A DNA stretch of 64,000 bases from Pseudomonas fulva 12-X (GCF_000213805.1 NC_015556.1:4045001-4109000), one strand, 5' to 3'; shown: positions 25,466-37,741, numbered from the stretch's first letter. Translations and numbers: made by a program. Notes: generated by a model from the letters alone, not told the origin.

Positions 25466-27694
25466 ATGCAACTGCGTAGCCATAAAATGGATTTTCACGG
25501 CCGCGAACGTCGCTGGCTGCCCTGGTTCGGCAAGGCAGGCAAGTTCGCCATGCGCTGGTCCTGCCTGCTCAATGCCGGGCAGATGGCCCAGGTGGAGAAA
25601 ACCTTCGCCGGATTGGCGCAGACTCGCGTCGATCTGCTCCTCAACTGGGCTCAGCAGCACTGGCAGGCACTCGAAGTGCTGGGCAGTGGCCTGACTTCAG
25701 CCTGGCCCGCCATCGCCCCCGGCAGCCTGCAACGGGCCCTGACCCACATGCCCGAAGCTTCCGAGCTGTTCGTGGTCGACACCACCGGACATATCCTCGC
25801 CTCCACCCATGCCCCGCGCCAGGGCGCCCGCTACGATGCCCAGGCCCTGGCCGCCGGGCTGCGCGCTCCGTTCCTGCTGGGCCCGTACAGCGACGAGCTG
25901 ACCCTGCAACTGGGCGCCACCACCTCGAAGTTTCACGACGCGGTCACCCTGATGTTCCATCAGCCGCTGAGCCATGCCGGCCAGGTGGTCGGCTGCCTGT
26001 GCGCGCGGATTCCCAACGACGTGATGAGCGACCTGATCCAGCGCGAGGCCGGCCACGTCTACCGCGACTCTGGTGACAACTACCTGTTCATGGTGCAAAG
26101 CGCCTACAACCCGGCCATCGCCCAGGGCACCGCGCTGTCGCGTTCGCGCTTCGAGGACGATGCCTTCACCGGCGGTGACAACCTGAAACAGGGCATCCCG
26201 ACGCCGTTCGGCACCGTAAAGGTGCGCAAACACACCGAATTCGAGCTGCGCTTCACCGCTCCGGCCACCGGCGAACTGCATCCGGGCGTGCGGGAAACCA
26301 TCCGCCACGGCAGCAACCTGTTCGTGCTCTACCCCGGTTACCCCGATTACCGCCACGTACCGGTAGTGGGCGCCGGCCTGACCCTGCGCATGCCCGGCTC
26401 ACCGGACACCTGGGGGCTGATGTGCGAGGGCGATCTGGAAGAGGTCTACCGCCAGCGCAGCCTGAGCTTCTCGCTGGCCAGCCAGCTACTGGCCGGCCTG
26501 GCCCTGCTGGGCGGCCTGCAATGGTGGCTGACGCAACAAATGCCCGAACATGCCGCGCCCCTGACCTTCGCCGCCGCCAGCGGGCTGCTGCTGGCCTTCT
26601 GGGCATTCAGCCTGCGCGCGCGGGCGCGCTCGCTGCAATCGCTGTCGGACTTCTTTCTGGACACCGCCGAATGCGGCGCGCCGCTGAGCAATCGCCTGGC
26701 GCTGGAACGTTTCGCCAGCGATGAGGCCGGCACCCTGGCCGGCTGGGTGAACAGTTTCGTCGACAAGATGGACCACACCATGCAGGGCATCGTCACGGCC
26801 GGTAACGCCCTGCAGCACACCTCCACCGGGCTGAGCGGTACCGCCGGTAACGCCAGTCAGTGCGCCGCCCAGGGCCAAGCCGCCGCGGTGTCCACCGCAA
26901 GGGCGATGCTCGACGTCAATCACAGCATCGGCGAGGTCGCCCAGCACATTCACGACAGCGAGCACGCCTCCCGCCAGGCCCTGACCCTGACGCGTCAAGG
27001 CGCCAGCGCGGTGCAGCACAATGCCGATGACGTAGCTCAGCTGGCCAGCCGCATTGAGCAGTCCAGCCAGGCCCTAGAAGCGCTGAGCCGGCAGACCGAG
27101 CAGATCCAGCACATCAGCGAAGCCATCCGCGGCATCGCCGACCAGACCAACCTGTTGGCCCTCAATGCCGCCATCGAAGCGGCACGCGCCGGCGACAGTG
27201 GCCGCGGCTTCGCGGTGGTCGCCGACGAGGTGCGCGGTCTGGCCAGACGCACCGCCCAGGCCACCCAGGAGATCGCCACCACGCTGAGCAGCGTTCGCCA
27301 GCAGACCCTCGATACCCAAACGGCCATGCACAGCTGCCAGCAAGCCGCGCAGAGCAGCGTGGCGCGTTCGGGTGAAGCCAACGAGGCGCTGGAACGTATC
27401 GAACAGGAAGTGGCCGGCATGCAGGATCGCCTCGGCCAGATCAGCGCGGCAATGAAGCTGCAGTTGAGCCAGGTGCAGGCGGTCAACGGCCAGGCTCAGG
27501 CGATCACCGGGGCCGCCGAGCGCAGCAGCCAGAGCGCCGGCGAAACCCTGCAGGCCGCGCAATCACTGGCCCAGCTGGTGCTCGATCTGCACAAGACAGC
27601 CAGCCGCCTGAGCCGTCAGGAAAAGCCCGGCGGCAACAGCGCATCACCCCTCGGACAGCCAACAGCGTTCAAACTCAACGTAATTGCGCACTAG
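25466..27694 (+). CDS. Methyl-accepting chemotaxis protein with an unusual N-terminal sensor lacking a leading membrane helix
   Basis: The protein of about 742 residues ends in a typical chemoreceptor signalling domain; the hairpin tip reads [20 protein letters not shown], followed by [17 protein letters not shown]. The first roughly 330 residues form a Cache-like sensor ([27 protein letters not shown]). There is no clear hydrophobic helix before it, unlike normal MCPs. Two membrane segments ([17 protein letters not shown] and [19 protein letters not shown]) follow the sensor instead. The sensor may therefore be cytoplasmic. The ATG at 25466 is preferred to 25451 because a GGAG lies just upstream. 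The C-terminus lacks an NWE(T/S)F-type pentapeptide. The ligand is unknown and no che genes are nearby. Confidence 0.88.
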   Translation: MQLRSHKMDFHGRERRWLPWFGKAGKFAMRWSCLLNAGQMAQVEKTFAGLAQTRVDLLLNWAQQHWQALEVLGSGLTSAWPAIAPGSLQRALTHMPEASELFVVDTTGHILASTHAPRQGARYDAQALAAGLRAPFLLGPYSDELTLQLGATTSKFHDAVTLMFHQPLSHAGQVVGCLCARIPNDVMSDLIQREAGHVYRDSGDNYLFMVQSAYNPAIAQGTALSRSRFEDDAFTGGDNLKQGIPTPFGTVKVRKHTEFELRFTAPATGELHPGVRETIRHGSNLFVLYPGYPDYRHVPVVGAGLTLRMPGSPDTWGLMCEGDLEEVYRQRSLSFSLASQLLAGLALLGGLQWWLTQQMPEHAAPLTFAAASGLLLAFWAFSLRARARSLQSLSDFFLDTAECGAPLSNRLALERFASDEAGTLAGWVNSFVDKMDHTMQGIVTAGNALQHTSTGLSGTAGNASQCAAQGQAAAVSTARAMLDVNHSIGEVAQHIHDSEHASRQALTLTRQGASAVQHNADDVAQLASRIEQSSQALEALSRQTEQIQHISEAIRGIADQTNLLALNAAIEAARAGDSGRGFAVVADEVRGLARRTAQATQEIATTLSSVRQQTLDTQTAMHSCQQAAQSSVARSGEANEALERIEQEVAGMQDRLGQISAAMKLQLSQVQAVNGQAQAITGAAERSSQSAGETLQAAQSLAQLVLDLHKTASRLSRQEKPGGNSASPLGQPTAFKLNVIAH

Positions 27695-27718
27695 CACTTC
27701 CGAAGATCGCCATGGCTC

Positions 27719-27788
27719 GTAGCCTGGCGTTGAGCGCAGCGATACCCAGGTCGATTCCCCGGGTATCGCTCTGCTCAACCCAGGCTAC
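27719..27788. repeat. Extragenic palindromic repeat (GTAGCCTGG family)
   Basis: An imperfect 70-bp inverted repeat runs from GTAGCCTGGCGTTGAGCGCA to TCTGCTCAACCCAGGCTAC, between convergent genes. Related units occur at 32334-32427, near 32493, near 43310 and near 50700. In RNA it would form a long hairpin and may help terminate both genes. Confidence 0.75.
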
Positions 27789-27811
27789 CACCAGCCACGG
27801 TAATGCCTGGC

Positions 27812-28822
27812 CTACACCCAGCCCTGGGCCTTGAACTCGCTCTTCACGTAGGCGTAGTAGACCGGCGCTGCCACCAGCCCGGCGATGCCGAAGGCCGCCT
27901 CGAATACCAGCATTACCAGCAGCAGCTCCCAGGCCCGCGCCTTGATCTGCCCGCCGACGATGCGCGCGTTGAGGAAATATTCGACCTTGTGGATGAAGAT
28001 CAGATAAGCCAGCGCCCCAAGCGCGACCCAGATCGACAGCGACAGGCCGACCACGAAGATCGCGGTATTGGAGATCAGGTTGCCGACCACCGGCAGCAGA
28101 CCGGCCAGGAAGGTGATCAGGATCAGCGTCTTGGTCAGCGGCAGGTGCACGCCGAACAGTGGCAGCACGCCGATCAGGAAGATCGCGGTAAAGGTGGTAT
28201 TGAGCAGGGAGATCTTGATCTGCGCGAAGACGATGTTGCGAAACGCCTCGACGAAGCGCTGCACGCGGGTCAGCAAGGCGCCAGCCAGGGGCTTGAGCTG
28301 ATCCGGCTCGGGCACGTTCTGCAGCGCGATCACCGCGCCGAGGATCATGCCGATCAGAATGGTCACGAACATGTGCACGGCGCCCTTGCCGAGCAGCTGC
28401 AGTTCGCTGATATGCCCGCGCAGCCAGTCGTGCAGTGCCACGCGGATATCGTCGACGTTGGCCGGCAGGTAGGCCACCAGGGCCTCGGGCAGTTGCTCAC
28501 GGGCGCGGTCGACCACACCTAGCAGCTTGCCCATCATCCGCCCGGGGTTGTTGAGCTCGTGCATCAGCAGGGAAAAGCCGCCGGCGAAGATCAGGCCGAG
28601 CACGGCGATCACCAGCACACTGAGCACGCCAACGGCCAGCACACGCCCCATGTGGCCGGCCAGCAGGCGCTGCATCGGCCGCGCCAGACGGTTGACCAGC
28701 TCGAACACCAAAAGGCCAGCCAGCAGACTGGGCAGCAATTTCAGAGGGAAGACCAGCAGGAGCGCGGCGCCAACGATCAGGGCGCTGGCTGGGGAAAACC
28801 AGGGGGATACGGGGGCTTTCAT
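27812..28822 (-). CDS. AI-2E/PerM-family membrane protein
   Basis: The protein of about 336 residues has six to eight membrane helices, including a hydrophobic pair near the N-terminus (ALIVGAALLLVFPL) and the conserved C-terminal block LPVVGNLISNTAIFVVGLSL. Family members include TqsA-like AI-2 exporters and PerM permeases; most have no proven substrate. The ATG at 28822 is chosen over the TTG at 28852, although neither has a strong ribosome-binding site. It faces the chemoreceptor gene and precedes no obvious partner. A more exact function cannot be given. Confidence 0.85.
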   Translation of the reverse strand: MKAPVSPWFSPASALIVGAALLLVFPLKLLPSLLAGLLVFELVNRLARPMQRLLAGHMGRVLAVGVLSVLVIAVLGLIFAGGFSLLMHELNNPGRMMGKLLGVVDRAREQLPEALVAYLPANVDDIRVALHDWLRGHISELQLLGKGAVHMFVTILIGMILGAVIALQNVPEPDQLKPLAGALLTRVQRFVEAFRNIVFAQIKISLLNTTFTAIFLIGVLPLFGVHLPLTKTLILITFLAGLLPVVGNLISNTAIFVVGLSLSIWVALGALAYLIFIHKVEYFLNARIVGGQIKARAWELLLVMLVFEAAFGIAGLVAAPVYYAYVKSEFKAQGWV

Positions 28823-28956
28823 AACGTCTGCAATGAACCGGAAGGCGTTCAATCTGCCAGTTGCCGGCGCGCTTTACCAGTGTCATCGCACAACCCGAGC
28901 GCGAGCCCTGACGGCGATCAACAGGCAGGCGGCAGCCCTTCGCCAGGCGACAAAAG

Positions 28957-29370
28957 TCAGAGCTGCCTGGGAATGCGATATAGGTAGAGAACGACGATAC
29001 TGGCCAGCGCCAGCAGGATCTGCGGCACCGCTTCCAGCCCGGCGAATACCGCCAGAGCGGCGATCCAGGCCGGTAATCCGGCACCGAGCAAGGCAGGACG
29101 CCGGCGCTCGGCCAAGGTCAGCCAGGCGGCGGGCTCGTCAGCGGTATTCAGCGCTTTCACAGTGGCGAACAGCGCACGCTTGTAGGCGCTGAACAGCGGC
29201 AGGCTGACGAACAGCGAGGCCAGCCCGGCGATGAACAGCGGCATGGCCAGCACGCCGGGTTGGCGCCCGGCACCGAATAGCAGATTGATCACAAACAGCG
29301 GGGCCAGGGTCAGTGCCAGTTGCCGCCACCAGAGCAGGGCCAACCGGCGCTTGACCGCGGCACGGGTCAA
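28957..29370 (-). CDS. Small four-helix inner-membrane protein, coupled to ribA, function unknown
   Basis: The 137-residue protein has four probable membrane segments ([61 protein letters not shown]) and basic ends. No catalytic motif is visible. The only in-frame start near the upstream gene is TTG at 29370, overlapping the ribA stop codon (TTGA), so translation is probably coupled to ribA. The gene is downstream of ribA in the same orientation. I do not recognise a function and infer nothing about riboflavin from position alone. Confidence 0.75.
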   Translation of the reverse strand: MTRAAVKRRLALLWWRQLALTLAPLFVINLLFGAGRQPGVLAMPLFIAGLASLFVSLPLFSAYKRALFATVKALNTADEPAAWLTLAERRRPALLGAGLPAWIAALAVFAGLEAVPQILLALASIVVLYLYRIPRQL

Positions 29371-29984
29371 GGCTGCTCGACCTCGCCCTGGTGCAGCTTG
29401 CCGAGCATGTGCCCGAGCTTGCCGGCCTTGGTGGCCAGGTATTTGCTGTTGTGCGGGTTGTGGCCCAGTTGCAGCGGCACGCGGTTGGCTACCGGAATGC
29501 CCATGTCGCCCAGCGCCTTGACCTTGCGCGGGTTGTTGGTCATCAGCTTGAGCGAGCCGATGCCCAGGTGCTTGAGCATCGGCAGGCAGATGGCGTAATC
29601 ACGCATGTCGGCACCGAAGCCCAGGCGCTCGTTGGCTTCGACGGTGTCGGCGCCGCCATCCTGCAGCTCGTAGGCGCGGATCTTGTTGAGCAGGCCGATG
29701 CCGCGACCTTCCTGGCGCAGATAGAGCAGCACGCCGCGGCCCTCCTCGGCGATGGCGCGCAGGGCGCCCTCGAGCTGGAAGCCGCAGTCACAGCGCAGGC
29801 TGAACAGCGCATCACCGGTCAGGCACTCGGAATGCAGGCGCCCCAGCACCGGCTCGCCGTCGGCCACGTTGCCGAAGGTCAGCGCGACATGCTCCTTGCC
29901 CGTGGCCTCTTCGAGAAAGCCATGCATGGTGAACACACCGAACGGCGTCGGCAGTTGGGAGGCGGCGACGAACACGACAGACAC
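29367..29984 (-). CDS. ribA: GTP cyclohydrolase II
   Basis: The 205-residue protein has the zinc-binding cysteines in [20 protein letters not shown], the GTP-binding [20 protein letters not shown] and the conserved LMTNNPRKV. It converts GTP to 2,5-diamino-6-ribosylamino-pyrimidinone phosphate, the first committed riboflavin step. The GTG at 29984 (protein start [16 protein letters not shown]) is selected because AGGAG lies seven bases upstream and it gives the usual length; the open frame continuing to 30050 is not supported. The protein is stand-alone, without a fused RibB domain. Confidence 0.95.
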   Translation of the reverse strand: MSVVFVAASQLPTPFGVFTMHGFLEEATGKEHVALTFGNVADGEPVLGRLHSECLTGDALFSLRCDCGFQLEGALRAIAEEGRGVLLYLRQEGRGIGLLNKIRAYELQDGGADTVEANERLGFGADMRDYAICLPMLKHLGIGSLKLMTNNPRKVKALGDMGIPVANRVPLQLGHNPHNSKYLATKAGKLGHMLGKLHQGEVEQP

Positions 29985-30094
29985 CGGATGCTCCTGGTAG
30001 CGGAAAGGGATGGGGATTTGCGAGGGGTGATAGTGTAACAGCAGCGTCAAGAGCCGCGTCAGCCGAATTAACGATCAAAAGGATCGAGAGCCGA

Positions 30095-30526
30095 TCAGCC
30101 TTCGGCGTAGTCACAGTCGATGTTCACGCGACTGCCGACCACCACACCAAGGCCGGCGAATTCGCCCCTGGCGACCTCGATGATATAGCGCACCGGCTCA
30201 TCCGAGGCGTGGCGCTGCAGGCTGAAGGGGCGCATGTCGACCAGCTTGCGCACCGTGCCGCCGTTATCGATGAAGGCGGCCGACAGCGCGACGCGGGTGT
30301 CCTTCATCCACAGCTCGCGCAGCCCGTCATGGGGCCAGGCGAAGAGCATGCCGTCGCCAACGTCATCACGACCGGACAATCCGATGGTGCGCGCATCAGG
30401 TGTGGCCGCCAGCGGCAAATCACGAGCCTGGTCCGACGGGAAAACAACCCGGCATTCGGGCAGCTGCGCCAGCGCCATGTTCGAGGCAAGGCCCAAGGCG
30501 ACGGACAAAAGAGCGGAATGTTTCAT
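30095..30526 (-). CDS. DUF192-family exported protein
   Basis: The 143-residue protein begins with a signal peptide (MKHSALLSVALGLASNMALA, cleavage after ALA). The mature part has the DUF192 pattern: TIGLSGRDDVGDGMLFAWP, LWMKDTRVALSAAFID and RYIIEVARGEFAGLGV. DUF192 proteins form a small beta barrel; their function is not established. Location is likely periplasmic. The gene is separated from ribA by 110 bases and read in the same direction; a shared transcript is possible but not shown. Confidence 0.88.
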   Translation of the reverse strand: MKHSALLSVALGLASNMALAQLPECRVVFPSDQARDLPLAATPDARTIGLSGRDDVGDGMLFAWPHDGLRELWMKDTRVALSAAFIDNGGTVRKLVDMRPFSLQRHASDEPVRYIIEVARGEFAGLGVVVGSRVNIDCDYAEG

Positions 30527-30691
30527 GCCAATCCAATGCGAGAACAGAGCGCCGATCTTACGTCATTCGTCGCAGCGGTGACGCGACAGACGTGCGCAGC
30601 GGATGCCCCAGCGCCTGTGCATTTGCCGCTATAATCGCGCATTTTTCCGGGCCGCCCTGGCCCGCTCACGCTTTCAAGCAGGCACGCATCC

Positions 30692-32275
<1,584 letters not shown>

Positions 32276-32296
32276 TCGCGCTTTTCATGCTCAATG

Positions 32297-32321
32297 AAAA
32301 CGGCCCTGAGTGGGCCGTTTT
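32297..32321 (+). terminator. Rho-independent terminator of prfC
   Basis: A 10-bp stem AAAACGGCCC/GGGCCGTTTT with a 5-nt loop (TGAGT) and a T run lies about 20 bases past the prfC stop. It is nearly identical to the terminator at 32454. Confidence 0.92.
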
Positions 32322-32333
32322 TTATGGGTGTTT

Positions 32334-32427
32334 CGTAGCCCGGGCCGAGCGCAGCGACACCCGGGAACTCCGGTTCACGCCTGCGGGCCTTGTCCCGGGT
32401 TACGCCTTCGGCTAACCCAGGCTACGG
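32334..32427. repeat. Extragenic palindromic repeat (GTAGCC family)
   Basis: A roughly 90-bp imperfect inverted repeat runs from GTAGCCCGGGCCGAGCGCAG to GGCTAACCCAGGCTACG. It is the same family as the unit at 27719 and lies between two near-identical terminators. A further half-unit starts near 32493 (GTAGCCTGGGTCGAGCGAAG). Confidence 0.75.
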
Positions 32428-32453
32428 ATCGGCTGATTTCGCCTTCAGGTAAC

Positions 32454-32480
32454 AAAAACGGCCCTTAGTGGGCCGTTTTT
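32454..32480 (-). terminator. Rho-independent terminator, symmetric, serving gcd
   Basis: An 11-bp stem AAAAACGGCCC/GGGCCGTTTTT with a 5-nt loop and A/T flanks on both sides lies 55 bases past the gcd stop on the minus strand. Confidence 0.85.
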
Positions 32481-32534
32481 CTTGGTTGCATGTCGTAGCC
32501 TGGGTCGAGCGAAGCGACACCCGGGGCTCGCTGC

Positions 32535-34937
32535 TTATTTATCCTCAGGCAACGCCCAGGCCGTTACCGAATCGCCGATTTTGGTGCCGAACGAGCCATG
32601 CCCACCGGCCATTTGCACCACGTACTGCCTGCCGGTCTTTTCGGACACGTAGGTCATCGGTGTCGCTTGGCCGCCAGCCGGCAGACGGCCTTTCCACAGC
32701 TCCTTGCCGGTCTTCAGGTCATAGGCGCGCAGGTAGTAATCCAGCGTACCGCTCATAAAGGCCACCCCGCCGGCCGTGATGATCGGTCCGCCAAGCGCCG
32801 GCGTTCCGACCGGGAACGGCAGGCCCAGCGGCGCGCTGTCGCGACTGGTGCCGTTCTTGTGCATCCACACCTTCTTCATGGTGCGCAGATCGACGGCAGT
32901 CACGTAGCCCCAAGGCGGCGACTGGCACGGCAAGCCCAACACCGAGAGGAACGGCTGCAAACGCACCATATACGGTGCCCCAAGATTCGGTTGCAGGCCG
33001 GTTTCACCACCACCCATTTGCTCGTCAGGGTCGACTTCGCTGCGCTTGACCATCTGCGAGATGAACGCCAGGTAGTTGGGCGCGCCGAACAGCAATTGGC
33101 GATTCGGATCCACCGCCACCGATGGCCAGTTGAATACCCCGACGTTGCCCGGATAGATCAGCGAACCGCCCTGGGACGGCGGCGTGAAATCGCCCTCGTA
33201 GCGCAGCTTGCGGAACTGGATGCGGCACAGCATCTGGTCGATCGGCGTACCGCCCCACATGTCGCGCTCGCGCAGCGGCTCCTGCGGCGCGTAGCTCAGC
33301 GCCGATGTCGGCTGAGTGGCGGCGGTGGTGTCGCCGTAGTCGGTACCCTGAGGCACTGGCATCTCGTTGACTGGCACGATGGGTTCGCCGGTACGGCGGT
33401 CGAGCACATACAGATCGCCGCGCTTGGTCGGCTGGATAAGCGCGGGTACCTTGCCCTGCGGGCCGTCGATATCCACCAGGGTCGGTTGCGAGGGTAGGTC
33501 ACGGTCCCAGAGATCGTGGTGCACGGTCTTGAATTCCCAACGCACCTTGCCGGTTGCAAGGTCCAGCGCCAGTACCGTGTCGGTGAAACGCTCAGCCAGT
33601 TCATCACGCGGGATCGACCACTGATCCGGCGTCTGGTTGCCAGTGGGGATATACACCAGGCCCAGCGCTTCGTCGGCCGTAGGGATCGTCCAGGAATTGG
33701 GCGTGCTGCGCACATAGGTTTCGCCCGGCGCTAGCGGTTCGGTGGCATCCGGCTTGCCCGGATCGAAATTCCACACCAGTTCACCGGTCTTCACGTCATA
33801 GGCGCGAATCACGCCGCCGGGTGAATCCACCGAGCCGTTATCGGTTATCGAACCGCCCTGAATCACCAGCTTGCTGGTCACCACAGGTGGCGAGGTGGGC
33901 AGGTAGACACCGAGCGCGCCCTCACCCAGACCAGCCTTGAGATCGACCGTGCCGGCATCGCCGAAGTCTTCGCACGGTTGGCCGTCATTCACATCCAGGG
34001 CGATCAGGGTGGCGTCGTTGGTCGGCAGGAACAGACGCTTCTCACACCGCGCAGCCGGCTGATCAGGCTGCTCGACCGCATTGGCAGTCGCCCCCGCAGC
34101 CGCACCATCGTGATAAGCCAGGCCACGGCAGGTCATATGCTGGTAGTACCCAGCGTCCCGGTTGATGCTCGGATCAAACCGCCAGCGCACCTCGCCGGTG
34201 TCCCCATCCAGCGCAATCGCCACGCTGTGCGGCGTGCAGATAAACAGGGTATTGCCGACCTTCAGCGGAGTGACCTGATTGGTCAGCTCATGGGGATCGC
34301 CCTCCCCCGGCAAATCTCCAGTATGAAACTCCCAGGCCTTTTCCAGCTTGCCGGCATTCTCGGGAGTAATCAGATCGGCCGTCGAATACCGATCACTGTG
34401 CCTGGAGCCACCATAGGCCGGCCACTCACTCGGCGAGCGCTGCGCAACGTCACTAGCCGCCTCACCCTGCATCTGCGCATCGCTGAACTCACCATTGATG
34501 GAGTGGTAATCCTGGGTCAGCGAATAACCGGCCATCGCAGCACCAGCCAAAAGCCCTACGCCCAAAACGCCGGTGGCGCCGTCACGCCAGACGCCATTAC
34601 GCCCGACATGCCGATTGACGAAGGGCAGGAACAGCCAAAGACCGAGAATGCACCAGAGGTCGATGCGCGGCGCCAATTGCCACCAGTCGAGGCGAACTTC
34701 GTATAGGGCCCAGGCGAGGGTGCCTAGAAGGAGGAGTCCGTAGAGTGTTATGGCGGAGCGGCGACCGGTAAGCAGCAAGCCGCCCACTATCAACAGCCCC
34801 AAACCAGCTATGAGGTAATACCAGGAGCCCCCCAAGCTCTTCAGGTAGCCCCCGCCAGAAGCCATGACTGCGCCCAGCAGCAAAACCGACAAAGCGGTAA
34901 GACTGACCCAAAACGGGCGACGGTATTCAATACTCAT
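32535..34937 (-). CDS. gcd: Membrane-bound PQQ-dependent glucose dehydrogenase
   Basis: The 800-residue protein has five N-terminal membrane helices (about residues 10-140) and a periplasmic eight-bladed PQQ propeller. Typical blocks are SEWPAYGGSRHSDRYS, GEVRWRFDP, DLWDRDLPSQPTLVDI, VYIPTGNQTPDQW and PWGYVTAVDLRTMKKVW. It oxidises glucose (and other aldoses, including some pentoses) to the lactone in the periplasm and passes electrons to ubiquinone. The ATG at 34937 is chosen because AGGGGAG lies just upstream; the frame extends to 34961. It ends the core block before the glycan island. It could feed sugar acids to the aldonate locus at 10353-17698, but that link is inference. Confidence 0.95.
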   Translation of the reverse strand: MSIEYRRPFWVSLTALSVLLLGAVMASGGGYLKSLGGSWYYLIAGLGLLIVGGLLLTGRRSAITLYGLLLLGTLAWALYEVRLDWWQLAPRIDLWCILGLWLFLPFVNRHVGRNGVWRDGATGVLGVGLLAGAAMAGYSLTQDYHSINGEFSDAQMQGEAASDVAQRSPSEWPAYGGSRHSDRYSTADLITPENAGKLEKAWEFHTGDLPGEGDPHELTNQVTPLKVGNTLFICTPHSVAIALDGDTGEVRWRFDPSINRDAGYYQHMTCRGLAYHDGAAAGATANAVEQPDQPAARCEKRLFLPTNDATLIALDVNDGQPCEDFGDAGTVDLKAGLGEGALGVYLPTSPPVVTSKLVIQGGSITDNGSVDSPGGVIRAYDVKTGELVWNFDPGKPDATEPLAPGETYVRSTPNSWTIPTADEALGLVYIPTGNQTPDQWSIPRDELAERFTDTVLALDLATGKVRWEFKTVHHDLWDRDLPSQPTLVDIDGPQGKVPALIQPTKRGDLYVLDRRTGEPIVPVNEMPVPQGTDYGDTTAATQPTSALSYAPQEPLRERDMWGGTPIDQMLCRIQFRKLRYEGDFTPPSQGGSLIYPGNVGVFNWPSVAVDPNRQLLFGAPNYLAFISQMVKRSEVDPDEQMGGGETGLQPNLGAPYMVRLQPFLSVLGLPCQSPPWGYVTAVDLRTMKKVWMHKNGTSRDSAPLGLPFPVGTPALGGPIITAGGVAFMSGTLDYYLRAYDLKTGKELWKGRLPAGGQATPMTYVSEKTGRQYVVQMAGGHGSFGTKIGDSVTAWALPEDK

Positions 34938-35274
34938 GGCGCACTCCCCTACGATCGTCACATCTGACGTAGCGAAATTTTAAGCAACAAAGGCTAGGTC
35001 AGAGAGCAGTGGAGTAAGGGCGGCGTGGTTGGTTCAGGTTTTCGGGGAAAAGTAGGCAGGCAATGAAGCTGGCATCCCTAGCGGGTCACCATCCAGCATA
35101 CGAAATCTTCAAACTGGCCCGAAAGCCAAACGTTGAGTTTGGCATGCTAGCGCGAGCTCCATGATGACTTACTAGATTTTGTATTCCTAAGAAGCGTGAC
35201 TGAGCACACTGCAGTTACCAATGATCTTCTGGCATTATGCGGGACCAATACCACTATAGAGCCGAGCAATCCAA
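34938..35274. other. 337-bp intergenic boundary between gcd and the glycan island
   Basis: The region is divergent, so it must contain promoters for gcd (leftward) and the glycan genes (rightward). I see no clear promoter, tRNA, inverted repeat or gene. Base composition becomes AT-richer from about 35100, marking the entry to the island. Confidence 0.5.
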
Positions 35275-36585
35275 GTGAGCGAATTCCTCAGCACCTTGCG
35301 CGATCGGGTAACCTCGGGCACAGCCATCGTTGGTATCTACGGCCTGGGCTATGTAGGATTGCCACTAGCGTTACGCTTTTCTGAAGTAGGAATCAAGGTT
35401 ATAGGCTTTGACGTCGATCAAACTAAGGTCGACACCCTTCTGGCTGGGAAAAGCTATATAGAAAGACTGACGCCTGACCGGATAAAAGAAGCCCTCAAAC
35501 ATGGATTCGACGCAACCGTCGATTTCTCCAGAACTACTGAGGCTGACGCACTTATAATTTGCGTGCCCACACCACTTAATAGTCACCGAGAGCCCGATCT
35601 AAGCTATGTCATAAAGACGGTAGAGGCGATACTTCCTCACTTCCGAAAAGGTCAATTGCTTTCTTTAGAAAGTACTACTTGGCCCGGAACGACTGACGAA
35701 GAACTGGCACCCAGGCTCTTGGCAAGCGGTTTCATTCCTGGCGAAAATTGCGCACTGGTGTTCTCACCAGAGCGTGAAGATCCAGGAAACCCGCACTATG
35801 GCACTCAAGACATCCCCAAGATAATAGGGGGAATGAGTACAAGCTGCATTGAGATCGGCCAAGCGCTCTATCAGCACGCTATTCGGACGTTAGTTCCCGT
35901 GAGCAATACCCGCACCGCTGAAATGACCAAACTGCTGGAAAATATTCATAGAGCAGTGAATATTGGGCTGGTCAATGAAATGAAGATCGTGGCTGATAAG
36001 ATGAGCATCGATATACACGAAGTCATCCGTGCGGCGGCCACTAAGCCCTTTGGCTTCACACCTTATTATCCAGGCCCAGGTCTTGGTGGGCACTGCATTC
36101 CCATTGATCCCTTTTACCTTACTTGGAAGGCAAAGGAATATGGAATTAACACAAGATTTATCGAGCTTGCAGGTGAAATCAATCACTACATGCCACGATG
36201 GGTAGTACAAAAGGTAGCAGATGCCCTCAATGATCATGGCAAATCAGTTAAAGGCAGCCGTATCCTGATCTTAGGACTCGCATACAAGAAAAATATCGAC
36301 GACAGTCGTGAGTCTCCGGCCGTTGAAATCATGGAACTGCTACAGGGAAAAGGAGCATTAATCGAATATTGTGATCCACATGTGCCGAACTTTCCAAAAA
36401 AGCGCGACCACCATTTTGATCTTAACTCAGTAACACTGGATGCCGAGCGCATTGTCAGCTACGACTGTATTGTTCTAGCCACCGATCATGATGCCTTTGA
36501 TTATCCCCTGCTGCAGAGTCATGCCAGACTTCTAATCGACACCCGGGGTAGGCTGACGGGGGCTGCAAATGTCATCCCAGCCTGA
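35275..36585 (+). CDS. Nucleotide-sugar dehydrogenase (WbpA-like, UDP-N-acetylglucosamine 6-dehydrogenase type)
   Basis: The 436-residue protein has an N-terminal Rossmann motif ([20 protein letters not shown]), TPLN in the substrate region, the [17 protein letters not shown] helix and the catalytic cysteine in [20 protein letters not shown]. The sequence is closer to WbpA and Vi-antigen-type UDP-HexNAc dehydrogenases than to UDP-glucose dehydrogenase. It makes a uronic-acid nucleotide sugar with two NAD. The GTG start at 35275 gives the usual length. It heads a plus-strand glycan operon, and the next gene overlaps its end by 17 bases. Codon use is noticeably AT-richer than in the core genes, suggesting transfer. 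Confidence 0.88.
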   Translation: MSEFLSTLRDRVTSGTAIVGIYGLGYVGLPLALRFSEVGIKVIGFDVDQTKVDTLLAGKSYIERLTPDRIKEALKHGFDATVDFSRTTEADALIICVPTPLNSHREPDLSYVIKTVEAILPHFRKGQLLSLESTTWPGTTDEELAPRLLASGFIPGENCALVFSPEREDPGNPHYGTQDIPKIIGGMSTSCIEIGQALYQHAIRTLVPVSNTRTAEMTKLLENIHRAVNIGLVNEMKIVADKMSIDIHEVIRAAATKPFGFTPYYPGPGLGGHCIPIDPFYLTWKAKEYGINTRFIELAGEINHYMPRWVVQKVADALNDHGKSVKGSRILILGLAYKKNIDDSRESPAVEIMELLQGKGALIEYCDPHVPNFPKKRDHHFDLNSVTLDAERIVSYDCIVLATDHDAFDYPLLQSHARLLIDTRGRLTGAANVIPA

Positions 36586-37741
36586 GACACATACTCGCAA
36601 GCCAAAAATTCTGATCGTTACCCGCAATCTACCACCACTAGTGGGCGGTATGGAGCGGCTGAATTGGCATATGGCTGATGAGCTCAGCAAGCAGGCTAGT
36701 GTTCGCGTGGTTGGCCCCGCCGGTGCTGCAGCACTGAAACCCGAGACGGTAACCTTGGACGAGGTACCACTCAACCCCCTGCCGCTGTTCCTGCTGCTGA
36801 GTTTTCTCAAGGGATTATGGACTGCCCTACGCTGGAAACCCGATGTTATTCTTGCCGGCAGCGGACTGACGGCTCCGACTGCCAGGCTGTTGAGCAAGTT
36901 GTGTGGCGCTCGCTCGGCAGCCTACCTGCATGGCTTCGACATCACAGTCAATCACGGCACGTATCGCAGGCTCTGGCGACCGACCTTCAAGAAGCTGGAT
37001 CGGGTCATCGTCAACAGCACACCCACGCAAGCATTGGCTATCGCTGCCGGTGTCAGCCAAAACAGCATCAGCATTGTCCATCCAGGTGTGAGCCTGCCAG
37101 AAGTGTCACAGCCGGCAGAAAGCATCGCTGCGTTTAAAGAAAAGTACGGGCTAACCGGCAAAAAAATCCTGCTGTCCGTGGGGCGCCTGACCACTCGCAA
37201 AGGCCTGCGCGAATTCGTAGAGCTGGCCCTGCCCGCCATCGTCCAGGCCGAACCTGATGCCATGCTGCTGGTGATTGGAGAAGCCCCAAAGAACTCCCTG
37301 GGCGCAGGCATCCAAAGCGTGGAAAGCATTCAGGAACAAGCTGAAAAGTCAGCCGTTATTGGGCATATCAGATTCCTTGGGGTTATAACCGAGAGCCTGC
37401 TGGCGACTGCATACGAAGCCGCCAATGTGCATGTATTCCCAGTACGTCACATTCCAGATGACCCGGAAGGCTTTGGCATGGTGGCCATTGAGGCTGCGGC
37501 ACACGGGCTACCTACAGTGGCCTTTGCCACGGGAGGAGTGGTTGATGCGGTTGCCGAGGGGCAGTCCGGACATCTTGTTGAGTCAGAAGACTATGCGAAG
37601 CTGGCTCAGGCAGCACTGCAGATTCTTACCAGTGGCAAGACAGCAGAGCACACCAACACAACAACCCTTTTTGCTCAAGAGTTTGCATGGTCATATTTTG
37701 GCCAACGTATAGCTACCGCTTTAATGGCTGACTCAAAATGA
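36569..37741 (+). CDS. Glycosyltransferase family 4 (GT-B fold)
   Basis: The 390-residue protein has an N-terminal acceptor domain starting [20 protein letters not shown] and a C-terminal donor domain with [20 protein letters not shown] and the EX7E-type motif in [20 protein letters not shown], the GT4 hallmark. It should transfer a sugar from a nucleotide donor to a lipid-linked or glycan acceptor at the inner face of the cytoplasmic membrane. The start overlaps the dehydrogenase gene by 17 bases and the end overlaps the next gene (ATGA), so the operon is tightly packed. Donor and acceptor are unknown; a uronic-acid sugar from the previous gene is one option. Confidence 0.88.
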   Translation: MSSQPETHTRKPKILIVTRNLPPLVGGMERLNWHMADELSKQASVRVVGPAGAAALKPETVTLDEVPLNPLPLFLLLSFLKGLWTALRWKPDVILAGSGLTAPTARLLSKLCGARSAAYLHGFDITVNHGTYRRLWRPTFKKLDRVIVNSTPTQALAIAAGVSQNSISIVHPGVSLPEVSQPAESIAAFKEKYGLTGKKILLSVGRLTTRKGLREFVELALPAIVQAEPDAMLLVIGEAPKNSLGAGIQSVESIQEQAEKSAVIGHIRFLGVITESLLATAYEAANVHVFPVRHIPDDPEGFGMVAIEAAAHGLPTVAFATGGVVDAVAEGQSGHLVESEDYAKLAQAALQILTSGKTAEHTNTTTLFAQEFAWSYFGQRIATALMADSK

